From Nitrospira sp. (GTDB lineage Bacteria; Nitrospirota; Nitrospiria; Nitrospirales; Nitrospiraceae): a stretch of 8,552 nt of DNA. Every line of letters begins with the position of its first letter. Within the stretch, counting starts at the first letter, position 1. The stretch spans positions 1-8,552 of the forward strand of contig JANYEF010000500.1 of NCBI GenBank assembly GCA_025363325.1, in the 5' to 3' direction. The position numbers and the translations under genes are program-made. The notes beneath the pieces are model-generated. The model saw nothing but the letters and a program-made list of their open reading frames with translations. It was not told the DNA's origin and made no database searches. Positions 1 to 6,431 of the stretch are shown one piece after another.

Positions 1-167
1 CGCGGGCCCGTTTCACGGATGACGACGCATTCAATCGAGTGGAACGAAGTCGTTGCCTAACTTGACTCCTCGAAGCAGAGGCTTGAAGAACCGGGGTGGG
101 GACTGATGGCTCGATCCCCCACGCCGCCGACGGGCGTATCCCATGCCAGACGCACACTCACCCAATT
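1..167. other. Gene-poor window edge
   Basis: I see no supportable complete gene here. Two plus-strand frames stay open from the window edge, to a TAA at 58-60 and to a TGA at 63-65. One of them could be the last ~20 codons of an upstream gene, but nothing in either is recognisable and I cannot choose between them. If so, that gene would converge on the minus-strand gene ending at 168. The stretch contains the hairpin listed separately. Confidence 0.4.
92..126. terminator. GC-rich hairpin, possible weak terminator of the minus-strand gene
   Basis: GTGGGG (96-101) pairs perfectly with CCCCAC (117-122). The stem extends past a G-G mismatch by CGG/CCG (92-94 with 124-126) and inwards by GAT/ATC (105-107 with 114-116). 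It lies about 40 bases beyond the stop codon of the minus-strand gene, where a terminator would be expected. On the minus strand it is followed only by a short T-rich stretch (TTCTT), and on the plus strand there is no T run. Intrinsic termination is therefore an inference, and the hairpin could instead only protect a 3' end. Confidence 0.3.
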
Positions 168-830
168 TCACACGCTGCTTGCCGAGACTGGCTTCGCCGG
201 TTTCCCTGGAAACAGTTCCCCATCTGGCGGACCGTCCTGAGCCATTTTGAACATCGAGATCGCAAAAAGGATATAGAGAACGACTCCGATCCAAATCACG
301 TAGGGCTGGACGCCTCCTGCCTTCTTCAATTCCTCGTCCTGCTTCACCGGATCGCTCCATGAGCTCTTCTTGATTTCAGCAACCTGCTTGCGGCAGTGCC
401 AGTAGTACGTATAGTTTGCTGTAGCTCCCGCCATGATGCTCCAGACGAGACCCACGGTGAGGTTGCCGGTTACGTAGGTCGAAATCATCGGACCGAGGGC
501 GTAGACCACCGCATAGACGTGCATTTTTCGGTAGAGAAACCAGAGAAAGGAAATATAGAGAAAGGCCGGCCAATTCCACGTCAGGGCGAACTTCGTCTGC
601 TCACCCAATCCGAACTTTTTAAAATGCTTTAGGTAGAGATCGGCGTGGGGACCGATGACTTGGCGCCAGAGATGTTCATCGGGGTGGATTTCGGGGTGGA
701 TGATGGTGGCGGCGGGGGCCACGGGGGTCGCGATCGGCGGTTCAGGCTCGACGGCCAGTGCGGTTCCGCACTGGTAGCAGAATTTAGAGTCTTCCTGATT
801 CTGCTGTTGGCACCGTTTGCAGGATTTCAT
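168..830 (-). CDS. Zinc-ribbon DUF2628-like membrane protein
   Basis: A 220-residue protein of unknown function, probably in the inner membrane. It opens with a zinc-ribbon knuckle pair, C4-x2-C7 and C18-x2-C21. A Pro/Ala-rich linker (about residues 26-50) follows, then a soluble segment. The NWPAF-to-LYRKM stretch (about 86-103) is typical of the DUF2628 family, in which a short amphipathic cytoplasmic part precedes several membrane helices. Hydrophobic segments lie at about 87-100, 104-121, 123-140 and 176-194. The tail is Pro/Gly/Lys-rich. The ATG at 830 places the first Cys pair right at the N-terminus, as usual for such ribbons, but no clear Shine-Dalgarno sequence precedes it. The gene is transcribed away from argD and has no evident link to arginine synthesis. 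The family assignment comes from reading the motif, not from a search. Confidence 0.75.
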   Translation of the reverse strand: MKSCKRCQQQNQEDSKFCYQCGTALAVEPEPPIATPVAPAATIIHPEIHPDEHLWRQVIGPHADLYLKHFKKFGLGEQTKFALTWNWPAFLYISFLWFLYRKMHVYAVVYALGPMISTYVTGNLTVGLVWSIMAGATANYTYYWHCRKQVAEIKKSSWSDPVKQDEELKKAGGVQPYVIWIGVVLYILFAISMFKMAQDGPPDGELFPGKPAKPVSASSV

Positions 831-940
831 CCGCGCGAGAGTAGCACAATACAGACAGCACCTGGGTAAAGAAGCGGTATGTTGATTCCATCGCCAGGCC
901 TATGCTACCTTCCCTTACTTTACAAGGAGATACGTCTGTC
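831..940. promoter_or_regulatory. Divergent intergenic region with weak promoter candidates
   Basis: This 110-bp gap must hold the start signals of both the minus-strand membrane protein gene and the arg operon. For argD, TTGATT (882-887) followed by TATGCTAC (901-908) is the best sigma70-like pair, but the spacing (13-15) is short. For the opposite gene, the minus strand reads TTTACC (870-865), an 18-base spacer and TGCTAC (846-841); TATTGT (851-846) is an alternative -10. All are poor matches. I see no ArgR-type palindrome. If TGCTAC is used, the membrane-protein mRNA would have only a few leader bases. Confidence 0.25.
924..930 (+). promoter_or_regulatory. Ribosome binding site that fixes the argD start
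   Basis: AAGGAGA lies 10 bases before the ATG at 941. The reading frame is open from an earlier ATG at 902, but that one has no ribosome binding site, and its 13 extra residues lie outside the usual ArgD N-terminus. Translation therefore most likely starts at 941. Confidence 0.8.
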
Positions 941-2137
941 ATGCCGACAGAAGAACTGAAGCAGGACGCTGCACGTTATTTGATGCAGACGTACACGCGT
1001 CAACCACTCTCGATCGTGCGAGGGCGCGGGACGAAGGTGTATGACCTTGAGGGGCGAGAGTATCTCGATTTCGTCGGTGGGATTGCGGTGAACATCCTCG
1101 GGCATGGCCACCCGGACCTGGTTCAGGCGATCCAGCACCAGGCCGCGCAGCTGATCCATACTTCGAACCTCTATTACACGGAGCCGCAAGTGAAGCTGGC
1201 GCAGATGCTGGTCGATCATTCGTTTGCCGACAAGGTATTCTTTTGCAACAGCGGGGCCGAGGCGAACGAAGCGGCGATCAAGCTGGCTCGCCATTATTCC
1301 CATGACAAGTATGGAACCGGGCGTTTTGAGATCGTCACCATGAAGAACTCGTTCCACGGCCGAACGATGGCGACGTTGACGGCGACCGGCCAGGAAAAGG
1401 TTCAGAAGGGCTACGAGCCGTTGCTGCCGGGTTTCAGCTACGTCGCCTTCAATAATTTGGCAGAGCTGGAACGGGCCGTGACCGACAAGACCGCAGCGAT
1501 TATGCTCGAGCCGATTCAGGGCGAGGGGGGCGTCTATGTCGCGGACCGCGAGTATCTGAAGCAGGTGAGAGCTCTGTGCGCCAAAAAAGATGTGCTGTTG
1601 ATCTTCGACGAAATACAGACTGGAATGGGACGGACCGGGACGCTGTTCGCCTATGAGCAGTTAGGGGTGCAGCCGGACATCATGACCTTGGCAAAAGGGT
1701 TGGGGGGCGGCGTGCCCATCGGAGCCTGTCTCGCGACGGACTCCGTGGCACAGGCCTTCACGCCCGGCAGTCATGCCTCGACATTCGGCGGCAATCCACT
1801 CGCCTGTGCGGCGGGCCTGGCCGTCTGTCGCGCCCTGCTGGAAGGCCACGTACTCGACCATGCGCGCCAGATGGGAGAGTATTTGGCGAAGGGGTTATCG
1901 GCTTGTAAGGCGCGACACCGGGTGGTGCGAGAGGTGCGGGGCCTCGGGCTCTTGCAGGGGATTGATCTCGATATGGATGGGAAAGCCGTCGTGAGCGCGT
2001 GTTTGGCTCGCGGCATTCTGATCAATGCGACCGGCGAGCATGTGCTGCGGTTCGTGCCGCCCCTCATCATCACTCAGCTGGACATCGATCGCTTACTCGA
2101 CACGCTTGCTCAGATTTTCAGCAAACAGGCGGCGTAA
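941..2137 (+). CDS. argD: Acetylornithine aminotransferase
   Basis: A PLP-dependent class III aminotransferase of 398 residues, the usual ArgD size. It transfers an amino group from glutamate to N-acetylglutamate semialdehyde, giving N-acetylornithine in the cytoplasm. Visible family motifs are SGAEANEAAIK (104-114, cofactor phosphate binding), FHGRT (138-142), EPIQGEGG (190-197), FDEIQTGMGR (222-231, with D223 expected to contact the PLP pyridine nitrogen), the Schiff-base lysine K252 in TLAKGLGGG, TFGGNP (281-286) and LRFVPPL (369-375). In many bacteria ArgD also acts as DapC, the N-succinyl-diaminopimelate aminotransferase of lysine synthesis, which would suit the lysA gene downstream. Other class III members (ornithine or 4-aminobutyrate aminotransferases) are alternatives, but the argF-argG-argH context settles the call. 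It is the first gene of the plus-strand cluster, and argF starts 31 bases after its stop. Confidence 0.95.
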   Translation: MPTEELKQDAARYLMQTYTRQPLSIVRGRGTKVYDLEGREYLDFVGGIAVNILGHGHPDLVQAIQHQAAQLIHTSNLYYTEPQVKLAQMLVDHSFADKVFFCNSGAEANEAAIKLARHYSHDKYGTGRFEIVTMKNSFHGRTMATLTATGQEKVQKGYEPLLPGFSYVAFNNLAELERAVTDKTAAIMLEPIQGEGGVYVADREYLKQVRALCAKKDVLLIFDEIQTGMGRTGTLFAYEQLGVQPDIMTLAKGLGGGVPIGACLATDSVAQAFTPGSHASTFGGNPLACAAGLAVCRALLEGHVLDHARQMGEYLAKGLSACKARHRVVREVRGLGLLQGIDLDMDGKAVVSACLARGILINATGEHVLRFVPPLIITQLDIDRLLDTLAQIFSKQAA

Positions 2138-2168
2138 GGCGCACTCACGCCAGATGGACACAACGGGG

Positions 2169-3140
2169 ATGGCTACACGAGCGACAGGAACGCGGGCCGG
2201 CAAAAAAGATCTTCTGGATGTTGCGGCTATCAGCAAGGCGGAGGTGGAGAGCTTGCTGACGTCCGCGGCCCTGTTGAAAGACAAGCAGCGGCGCGGGATT
2301 CCTCATCCCCTGCTTCCCGGGAAGACCTTAGGGCTCCTGTTCCAGAAGCCGTCGACGAGGACGAGGGTGTCGTTCGAGGCGGGCATGAACCAGTTGGGCG
2401 GCCATGCCATGGTGTTGCCCATGGCCGAGATCCAGCTCTCGCGCGGAGAAAGCGTTGCCGATACGGCGCGCGTGCTGTCGCGCTATCTCGACGCGATCGT
2501 CATCCGCACTTACGACCACTCGATCGTGGAGGAATGGGCGAGGGAAGCGACGATGCCGGTGATCAATGGGCTGACCGACCTGAGCCATCCTTGTCAGGCC
2601 CTCTCAGACCTTCTGACCATTCGAGAGAAGAAGGGCCGGTTGAAGGGGATCAAGATTGCCTATATCGGCGATGGCAACAATGTGGCGAATTCACTGATCG
2701 AGGCGGCAGCGAAGATGGGGATGATCATCACGCTCGGTTGTCCGGTGGGGTATCAGCCGGAGCAGCATGTCGTCGATCGGGCCAGGATTGAGGCCGCAAA
2801 AACCGGTGCGGTGATTGAGATCGGGCACGACCCCCATATCGCGGCGAAGGAAGCGGACGTCATCTACACCGACGTCTGGATCAGTATGGGCCGCGAGCGG
2901 GAGCATGCGCGACGATTAAAAGTCTTGGCTCCCTATCAAGTGAACAGCCGCCTGTTGCATCGCGCCAGGCCCGATGCGATCGTCATGCACTGTTTGCCTG
3001 CCCACCGGGGTGAAGAAATCAGTGCCGAGGTGCTGGATGGTCCGCAGTCAGTGATCATCGACCAGGCGGAGAATCGACTGCATATGCAGAAGGCCATTTT
3101 AACGAACCTATTGGGCAAGAGGAGTCGAGCGAAACGATGA
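2169..3140 (+). CDS. argF: Ornithine carbamoyltransferase
   Basis: Joins carbamoyl phosphate and ornithine to give citrulline and phosphate in the cytoplasm. From the ATG at 2169 it has 323 residues, slightly longer than the usual 305-315 because of a basic N-terminal tail. The carbamoyl-phosphate loop STRTR is at 62-66, HPCQ at 140-143, the ornithine-side loop DVWISMG at 235-241 and the HCLPAHRGEEI segment at 274-284, with C275 the conserved active-site cysteine. These separate it from aspartate carbamoyltransferase, which lacks the HCLP motif. Start choice: an in-frame ATG at 2154 would add five residues. I prefer 2169 because GGA at 2156-2158 sits 10 bases ahead, while 2154 has only a distant AAGG at 2136-2139. 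The frame stays open further upstream inside argD, which is not meaningful. Its stop overlaps the argG start (ATGA, 3137-3140), so the two are probably translationally coupled. Confidence 0.95.
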   Translation: MATRATGTRAGKKDLLDVAAISKAEVESLLTSAALLKDKQRRGIPHPLLPGKTLGLLFQKPSTRTRVSFEAGMNQLGGHAMVLPMAEIQLSRGESVADTARVLSRYLDAIVIRTYDHSIVEEWAREATMPVINGLTDLSHPCQALSDLLTIREKKGRLKGIKIAYIGDGNNVANSLIEAAAKMGMIITLGCPVGYQPEQHVVDRARIEAAKTGAVIEIGHDPHIAAKEADVIYTDVWISMGREREHARRLKVLAPYQVNSRLLHRARPDAIVMHCLPAHRGEEISAEVLDGPQSVIIDQAENRLHMQKAILTNLLGKRSRAKR

Positions 3141-4348
3141 GTCGTGTCATTAAGAAAGTGGTGCTGGCCTATTCAGGCGGGCTCGATACTTCCGTGATCT
3201 TGAAGTGGTTACAAGAAACCTACGATTGTGAGGTCATCGCGTTCTGCGCTGATCTTGGGCAAGGCGAAGATCTGCAAGCGATCAAGGCGAAGGCACACAA
3301 GCTTGGCGTGAAAAAGGTGTATGTCGAGGATCTGCGCGAGATCTTCGTGAAGGACTATGTCTTCCCGATGTTACGCGGCAATGCCATCTACGAAGGCTGT
3401 TATCTGCTCGGGACCTCGATCGCGCGGCCCCTCATTGCGCGGAGGCAGGCCGAGATTGCGCTCAAGGAAGGTGCCGAGGCGGTGTCGCATGGCTCGACCG
3501 GAAAGGGCAACGATCAAGTGCGGTTCGAGCTGACCTATACCGCGCTGGCCCCGGATCTGAAGATCATCGCGCCTTGGCGTGAATGGACGATGAAGTCGCG
3601 GCGCGAATTGATCGAGTATGCCGATCGGCACGGCATTCCCATCACGGCGACGAAAGCCAAGCCCTACAGCATGGATCTGAATTTGTTCCATGTGAGTTAT
3701 GAAGGCGGTATCTTGGAAGATCCCTGGAAGTCGCCGCCGGATGAAATCTTTCAAATGACGGTGTCGCCTGAGCAGGCGCCGAATAAGCCGCTCGAAGTCG
3801 AAATCGGCTACGAGGCTGGTGATCCGGTGTCGGTCGACGGGAAAAAAATGAGCCCGGCGACATTATTGGCTCACCTCAACAAGCTGGGTGGCGCGCATGG
3901 GATCGGTCGCGTCGATCTGGTGGAGAATCGCTACGTCGGGATGAAATCTCGCGGAGTCTATGAAACGCCGGGCGGGACGATCCTTCACGTGGCGCATCGC
4001 GGACTTGAGTCGTTGACGATGGATCGCGAGGTGCTGCACTTCAGAGACAGTTTGATCCCGCGCTTCGCCGATCTGATTTACAACGGGTATTGGTTCAGTC
4101 CTGAGCGAGAGATGATCCAGACCTCGATCGATGTGGCGCAGAAGGACGTGACCGGTACGGCGCGGGTGAAGCTCTATAAAGGGAGTTGCACCTTGGCCGG
4201 GCGCAAGTCGAAGAATTCGCTCTATCGTCTCGATATCGCCACGTTTGAAGAGGACGACGTGTACAATCAGAAAGATGCCGAGGGGTTCATTCGGCTGAAC
4301 GCGTTGCGGCTGAAAATCAGAGCCCAGAGAAAGAAGGCCACTACGTAA
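3137..4348 (+). CDS. argG: Argininosuccinate synthase
   Basis: Condenses citrulline and aspartate at the cost of ATP (to AMP and pyrophosphate), giving argininosuccinate. At 403 residues it matches the standard type I enzyme. The N-terminal ATP-pyrophosphatase loop AYSGGLDTS is at 11-19, EGCYLLGTSIARP at 86-98, the GSTGKGNDQVRFE signature at 119-131, and the C-terminal region with GRVDLVENRYVGMKSRG at 257-273 is intact. AAGAGGAG (3117-3124) lies 12 bases before the ATG, and the start overlaps the argF stop by four bases. Its TAA shares one base with the argH ATG (TAATG, 4346-4350). I see no missing key residue. Confidence 0.97.
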   Translation: MSRVIKKVVLAYSGGLDTSVILKWLQETYDCEVIAFCADLGQGEDLQAIKAKAHKLGVKKVYVEDLREIFVKDYVFPMLRGNAIYEGCYLLGTSIARPLIARRQAEIALKEGAEAVSHGSTGKGNDQVRFELTYTALAPDLKIIAPWREWTMKSRRELIEYADRHGIPITATKAKPYSMDLNLFHVSYEGGILEDPWKSPPDEIFQMTVSPEQAPNKPLEVEIGYEAGDPVSVDGKKMSPATLLAHLNKLGGAHGIGRVDLVENRYVGMKSRGVYETPGGTILHVAHRGLESLTMDREVLHFRDSLIPRFADLIYNGYWFSPEREMIQTSIDVAQKDVTGTARVKLYKGSCTLAGRKSKNSLYRLDIATFEEDDVYNQKDAEGFIRLNALRLKIRAQRKKATT

Positions 4349-5760
4349 TGGCGCGAGCAAAGGGCCGCAGCTCTGCCGCGTCGGAAGGCGGAAAGGCTTG
4401 GGGCGGGCGGTTCAAACACAAGACGAATCGGTTGGTGGAATCGTTCACCGTTTCGGTAGTGGTCGATCGCCGGCTCTATGCCTATGACATTCAGGGCAGC
4501 ATCGCCCATTGCAAGACATTGGGGAAGGCGCGGGTATTGACCGCCTCTGAAACCAAGGCGATCGTGCGGGGGCTGGAATCGGTGAAGGTCGAGCTGGATC
4601 GGGGCCGCTTTCGGTTCACTCAACAAGACGAAGATATTCACATGGCGATTGAGCGCCGGCTGACAGAGCTGATCGGTCCGCTCGGCGGCAAGTTGCACAC
4701 GGGCCGGAGCCGGAACGACCAGGTCGCGTTGGATATCCGCCTCTATTTGCGGGATCAACTCAGTCAGCTCGTGGGGCCCCTCGAAAATTTTCAGCGGGTC
4801 TTGGTGGCGAAGGGGAAGGCGAATCGAACGGTCGTCATGCCGGGGTACACGCATCTGCAACGGGCGCAGCCGGTGCTGTTCGCGCATCATCTCTTGGCCT
4901 ATGTGGAAATGATCGAGCGGGACAAAGGGCGATTTCGCGATGCATCGGTGCGCGTGAATGTCATGCCGTTGGGGTCTGGCGCGCTCGCGGGAACCAACTA
5001 CCCAGTCGATCGTCTATTCACTGCCGAGCTGCTGGGCTTTCCCGCCGTGACGCAGAATAGTCTCGATGCTGTGTCCGATCGGGATTTCATGATCGAGGTG
5101 GCCTCGGCGCTGTCGATCACGATGATGCATCTGTCCCGGCTCAGTGAAGAATTAATTCTCTGGTCGTCCCAGGAGTTCCAATTCGTCGAACTTCCCGATG
5201 CCTTCTGTACGGGCAGTAGTATGATGCCGCAGAAGAAGAATCCCGATGTGCCTGAATTGGTGCGGGGGAAAACGGGACGTGTCTATGGCCATTTATTCAA
5301 TCTGCTGACGACCCTCAAGGCTCTGCCTCTGAGTTATAATCGAGATCTTCAGGAAGATAAGCCGGCGCTCTTCGATGCTCTCGATACTGTGGTCGCGTCG
5401 GTGGAGGTCTTGACGGAGCTGATGCGCCGACTCACTGTGAACCGGGATGTCCTCAAACAGGCGGTTCAGGGTGGTGGAATGCTGGCCACGGAGGTGGCGG
5501 ACTATCTCGTGACTAGAGGGGTACCGTTTCGTGAAGCGCATGCGATCACGGGCCGTCTGGTGCGGGCCGCATTGGATCAAGGCCGTGAACTTACGGATTT
5601 CTCGCTCGAGGAGCTGCGGACGTTTTCCGAGCGAATCGAAAAAGGATTATTCGCCCGGTTGACGGTCACCGCCGCGATCGACCAGAAGTCTCAGATAGGC
5701 GGAACTGCCCGAACGCGAGTGGAACAACGCATCAAAGAACTCGAGCGGATGCTTTCGTGA
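4348..5760 (+). CDS. argH: Argininosuccinate lyase
   Basis: Splits argininosuccinate into arginine and fumarate, the last step of the pathway. It belongs to the fumarase/aspartase superfamily and is active as a tetramer. At 470 residues it is a little longer than usual, with about 16 extra residues before the conserved AWGGRF (17-22). HTGRSRNDQV is at 117-126, and MPGYTHLQRAQP (164-175) contains the conserved acid/base histidine H169. The mobile-loop signature GSSMMPQKKNP (289-299) carries the catalytic serine. An AGAAGG ribosome binding site (4332-4337) lies 10 bases upstream. The stop overlaps the next gene's GTG start (GTGA, 5757-5760), which ties the lipoprotein gene into the same transcript. 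Confidence 0.97.
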   Translation: MARAKGRSSAASEGGKAWGGRFKHKTNRLVESFTVSVVVDRRLYAYDIQGSIAHCKTLGKARVLTASETKAIVRGLESVKVELDRGRFRFTQQDEDIHMAIERRLTELIGPLGGKLHTGRSRNDQVALDIRLYLRDQLSQLVGPLENFQRVLVAKGKANRTVVMPGYTHLQRAQPVLFAHHLLAYVEMIERDKGRFRDASVRVNVMPLGSGALAGTNYPVDRLFTAELLGFPAVTQNSLDAVSDRDFMIEVASALSITMMHLSRLSEELILWSSQEFQFVELPDAFCTGSSMMPQKKNPDVPELVRGKTGRVYGHLFNLLTTLKALPLSYNRDLQEDKPALFDALDTVVASVEVLTELMRRLTVNRDVLKQAVQGGGMLATEVADYLVTRGVPFREAHAITGRLVRAALDQGRELTDFSLEELRTFSERIEKGLFARLTVTAAIDQKSQIGGTARTRVEQRIKELERMLS

Positions 5761-6026
5761 GCGTTTCCATGCTGAGTGTCAAATCTATCCTGGTTGGTGT
5801 GCTAGCGGGAATGTTGGTAGCCTGTGGGATCGTGGGGCCGCCGGTTCCTCCTGAAAATGTCGGCGTGAATCGGACCATTGAGCTGCAAAAGAAATTAGAG
5901 GTGCTTGAGGAGAAACAGCGTGATGCGGCAGCGGCTGCCGAATCCGTCGAGCCACCACCACCGGACGCAATGCTTCAGGGACAGGATGTCAATCTTCCTC
6001 CGTTACGACCGGTGGGAGATCGGTAA
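5757..6026 (+). CDS. Small LptM-like lipoprotein
   Basis: An 89-residue predicted lipoprotein. A short signal peptide with a hydrophobic core (about 11-21) ends in the lipobox L20-V21-A22-C23, so Cys23 should be lipidated after signal peptidase II cleavage. The mature start CGIVGPPVPPE resembles the CGxxGPxxxP start of LptM (formerly YifL), a lipoprotein that assists maturation of the LptD/LptE lipopolysaccharide translocon. A helical, charged stretch follows (about 40-65), then a Pro-rich tail. The GTG start at 5757 is favoured because GGA (5747-5749) precedes it by 7 bases and it overlaps the argH stop in the GTGA pattern; ATG 5769 is the alternative and still leaves a complete signal. LptM genes often lie beside lysA or dapF, as here apart from one intervening gene. 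The lipoprotein call is firm. LptM identity is inferred from one short motif and context, so I give no symbol. Confidence 0.8.
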   Translation: MSVSMLSVKSILVGVLAGMLVACGIVGPPVPPENVGVNRTIELQKKLEVLEEKQRDAAAAAESVEPPPPDAMLQGQDVNLPPLRPVGDR

Positions 6027-6045
6027 TGTTGAAACCGTCATCCGC

Positions 6046-6075
6046 TGGACCTGTGTAGCTGAATAACGGTATAAT
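6046..6075 (+). promoter_or_regulatory. Sigma70-type promoter with consensus -10
   Basis: A perfect TATAAT at 6070-6075 is preceded by TGGACC at 6046-6051 (four of six matches to TTGACA) with an 18-base spacer. Transcription would start near 6082. It lies 20 bases after the lipoprotein stop and about 350 bases before the radical SAM start codon. It would therefore give a long leader or a separate small RNA, and would let the radical SAM-lysA part be expressed apart from the arg genes. Confidence 0.55.
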
Positions 6076-6081
6076 GAACAC

Positions 6082-6218
6082 ATTGAGTGTTGCAGCGTGC
6101 CTCCCTCCTTAGAATACGCCACGCTTGCGATAACGAAAGCCGCCATCAATGAGAACAGACTTAAGGCTTGGAAGCAGGGCTGTGCCCAGCTAAATTGCTG
6201 CAGGCGCTCTCGCTCATT
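6082..6218 (+). ncRNA. Candidate structured RNA, rod-like fold
   Basis: Starting where the 6070 promoter should initiate, the sequence can close on itself. Bases 6082-6089 pair with 6211-6218 (seven of eight). Bases 6090-6097 pair with 6196-6203 (eight, two of them wobble). Bases 6103-6110 pair with 6172-6179 (seven of eight), and 6123-6140 form a local hairpin with an ATAA loop. A 16-base unpaired strand (6180-6195) faces only five bases on the other side. The size (~140 nt) and the long interrupted rod recall 6S RNA, but I do not recognise 6S sequence motifs. It could equally be the folded leader of the radical SAM mRNA. The pairings were found by eye and no folding energy was computed. Confidence 0.3.
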
Positions 6219-6304
6219 CCTCGGCGGAGTGCACACGTTTCCGGATGATACATCGGGGCGGCGTTCCTCTGTGCAGGGATGCCGGGCTATCGAGGTCGAG
6301 CATG

Positions 6305-6324
6305 CGGAGCCGGAGTCGGCTCCG
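6305..6324. repeat. Perfect inverted repeat, 8-bp stem with GAGT loop
   Basis: CGGAGCCG (6305-6312) and CGGCTCCG (6317-6324) are exact complements around the four-base loop GAGT. No T run follows on either strand, so it is not a standard intrinsic terminator. It lies about 110 bases before the radical SAM start and may be a leader hairpin, a 3' end after processing, or a protein-binding palindrome. Confidence 0.7.
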
Positions 6325-6416
6325 ACGAAGAAGACAGCGTACAGACAACTATGGGAATCGCTTAGAACATTTCAACGAACATATTGACAACCTCAACTGG
6401 ATAGCCGGTTAGAGGT

Positions 6417-6422
6417 GAGGAG
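6417..6422 (+). promoter_or_regulatory. Ribosome binding site of the radical SAM gene
   Basis: GAGGAG ends 9 bases before the ATG at 6432. It is the strongest start signal in this region and favours 6432 over the in-frame ATG at 6483. Confidence 0.8.
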
Positions 6423-6431
6423 AAACACTTC

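Larger units (their letters stand above)
6027..6431. other. 405-bp intergenic leader without a convincing protein gene
   Basis: The largest non-coding gap of the window, in an otherwise tightly packed cluster. It holds a strong promoter candidate (6046-6075), a foldable segment (6082-6218) and a nested hairpin in which TGCACA (6230-6235) pairs with TGTGCA (6270-6275) around GATG-ATA-CATC (6244-6254). A perfect 8-bp hairpin (6305-6324) and the ribosome binding site of the next gene complete it. Short open frames exist on both strands but lack ribosome binding sites and recognisable sequence. I see no cobalamin-riboswitch B12 box, despite the cobalamin-type enzyme downstream. Confidence 0.6.

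Noticed and set aside
52..66. GCCTAAC at 56-62, resembling one half of an integron attC core
   Set aside because: No matching GTTRRRY partner at a suitable distance, no integrase nearby, and the neighbours are core metabolic genes.
31..360. Minus-strand 109-codon frame at the left edge
   Set aside because: It overlaps the zinc-ribbon membrane protein in another frame and is Arg/Gly/Ser-rich with no recognisable motif.
902..940. Upstream ATG at 902 as the argD start
   Set aside because: No ribosome binding site, whereas AAGGAGA is ideally placed for the ATG at 941.
6003..6236. Minus-strand 77-codon frame with a hydrophobic, signal-like stretch
   Set aside because: It starts with GTG without a good ribosome binding site, runs into the end of the lipoprotein gene and lies under the plus-strand promoter; the hydrophobic run is probably chance.
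6097..6387. Plus-strand 96-codon open frame with GTG start in the intergenic region
   Set aside because: It has no ribosome binding site, starts ~15 bases after the likely transcription start, has odd Cys/Arg/Ser composition, and overlaps the hairpins. No recognisable family.
6384..6412. TTGACA at 6384-6389 as a second promoter for the radical SAM gene
   Set aside because: No acceptable -10 at 16-18 bases (the region reads CGGTTAGA), and transcription would start on top of the ribosome binding site.
6027..6431. Cobalamin riboswitch ahead of the B12-type enzyme
   Set aside because: I looked for the B12 box and related conserved segments and found none.
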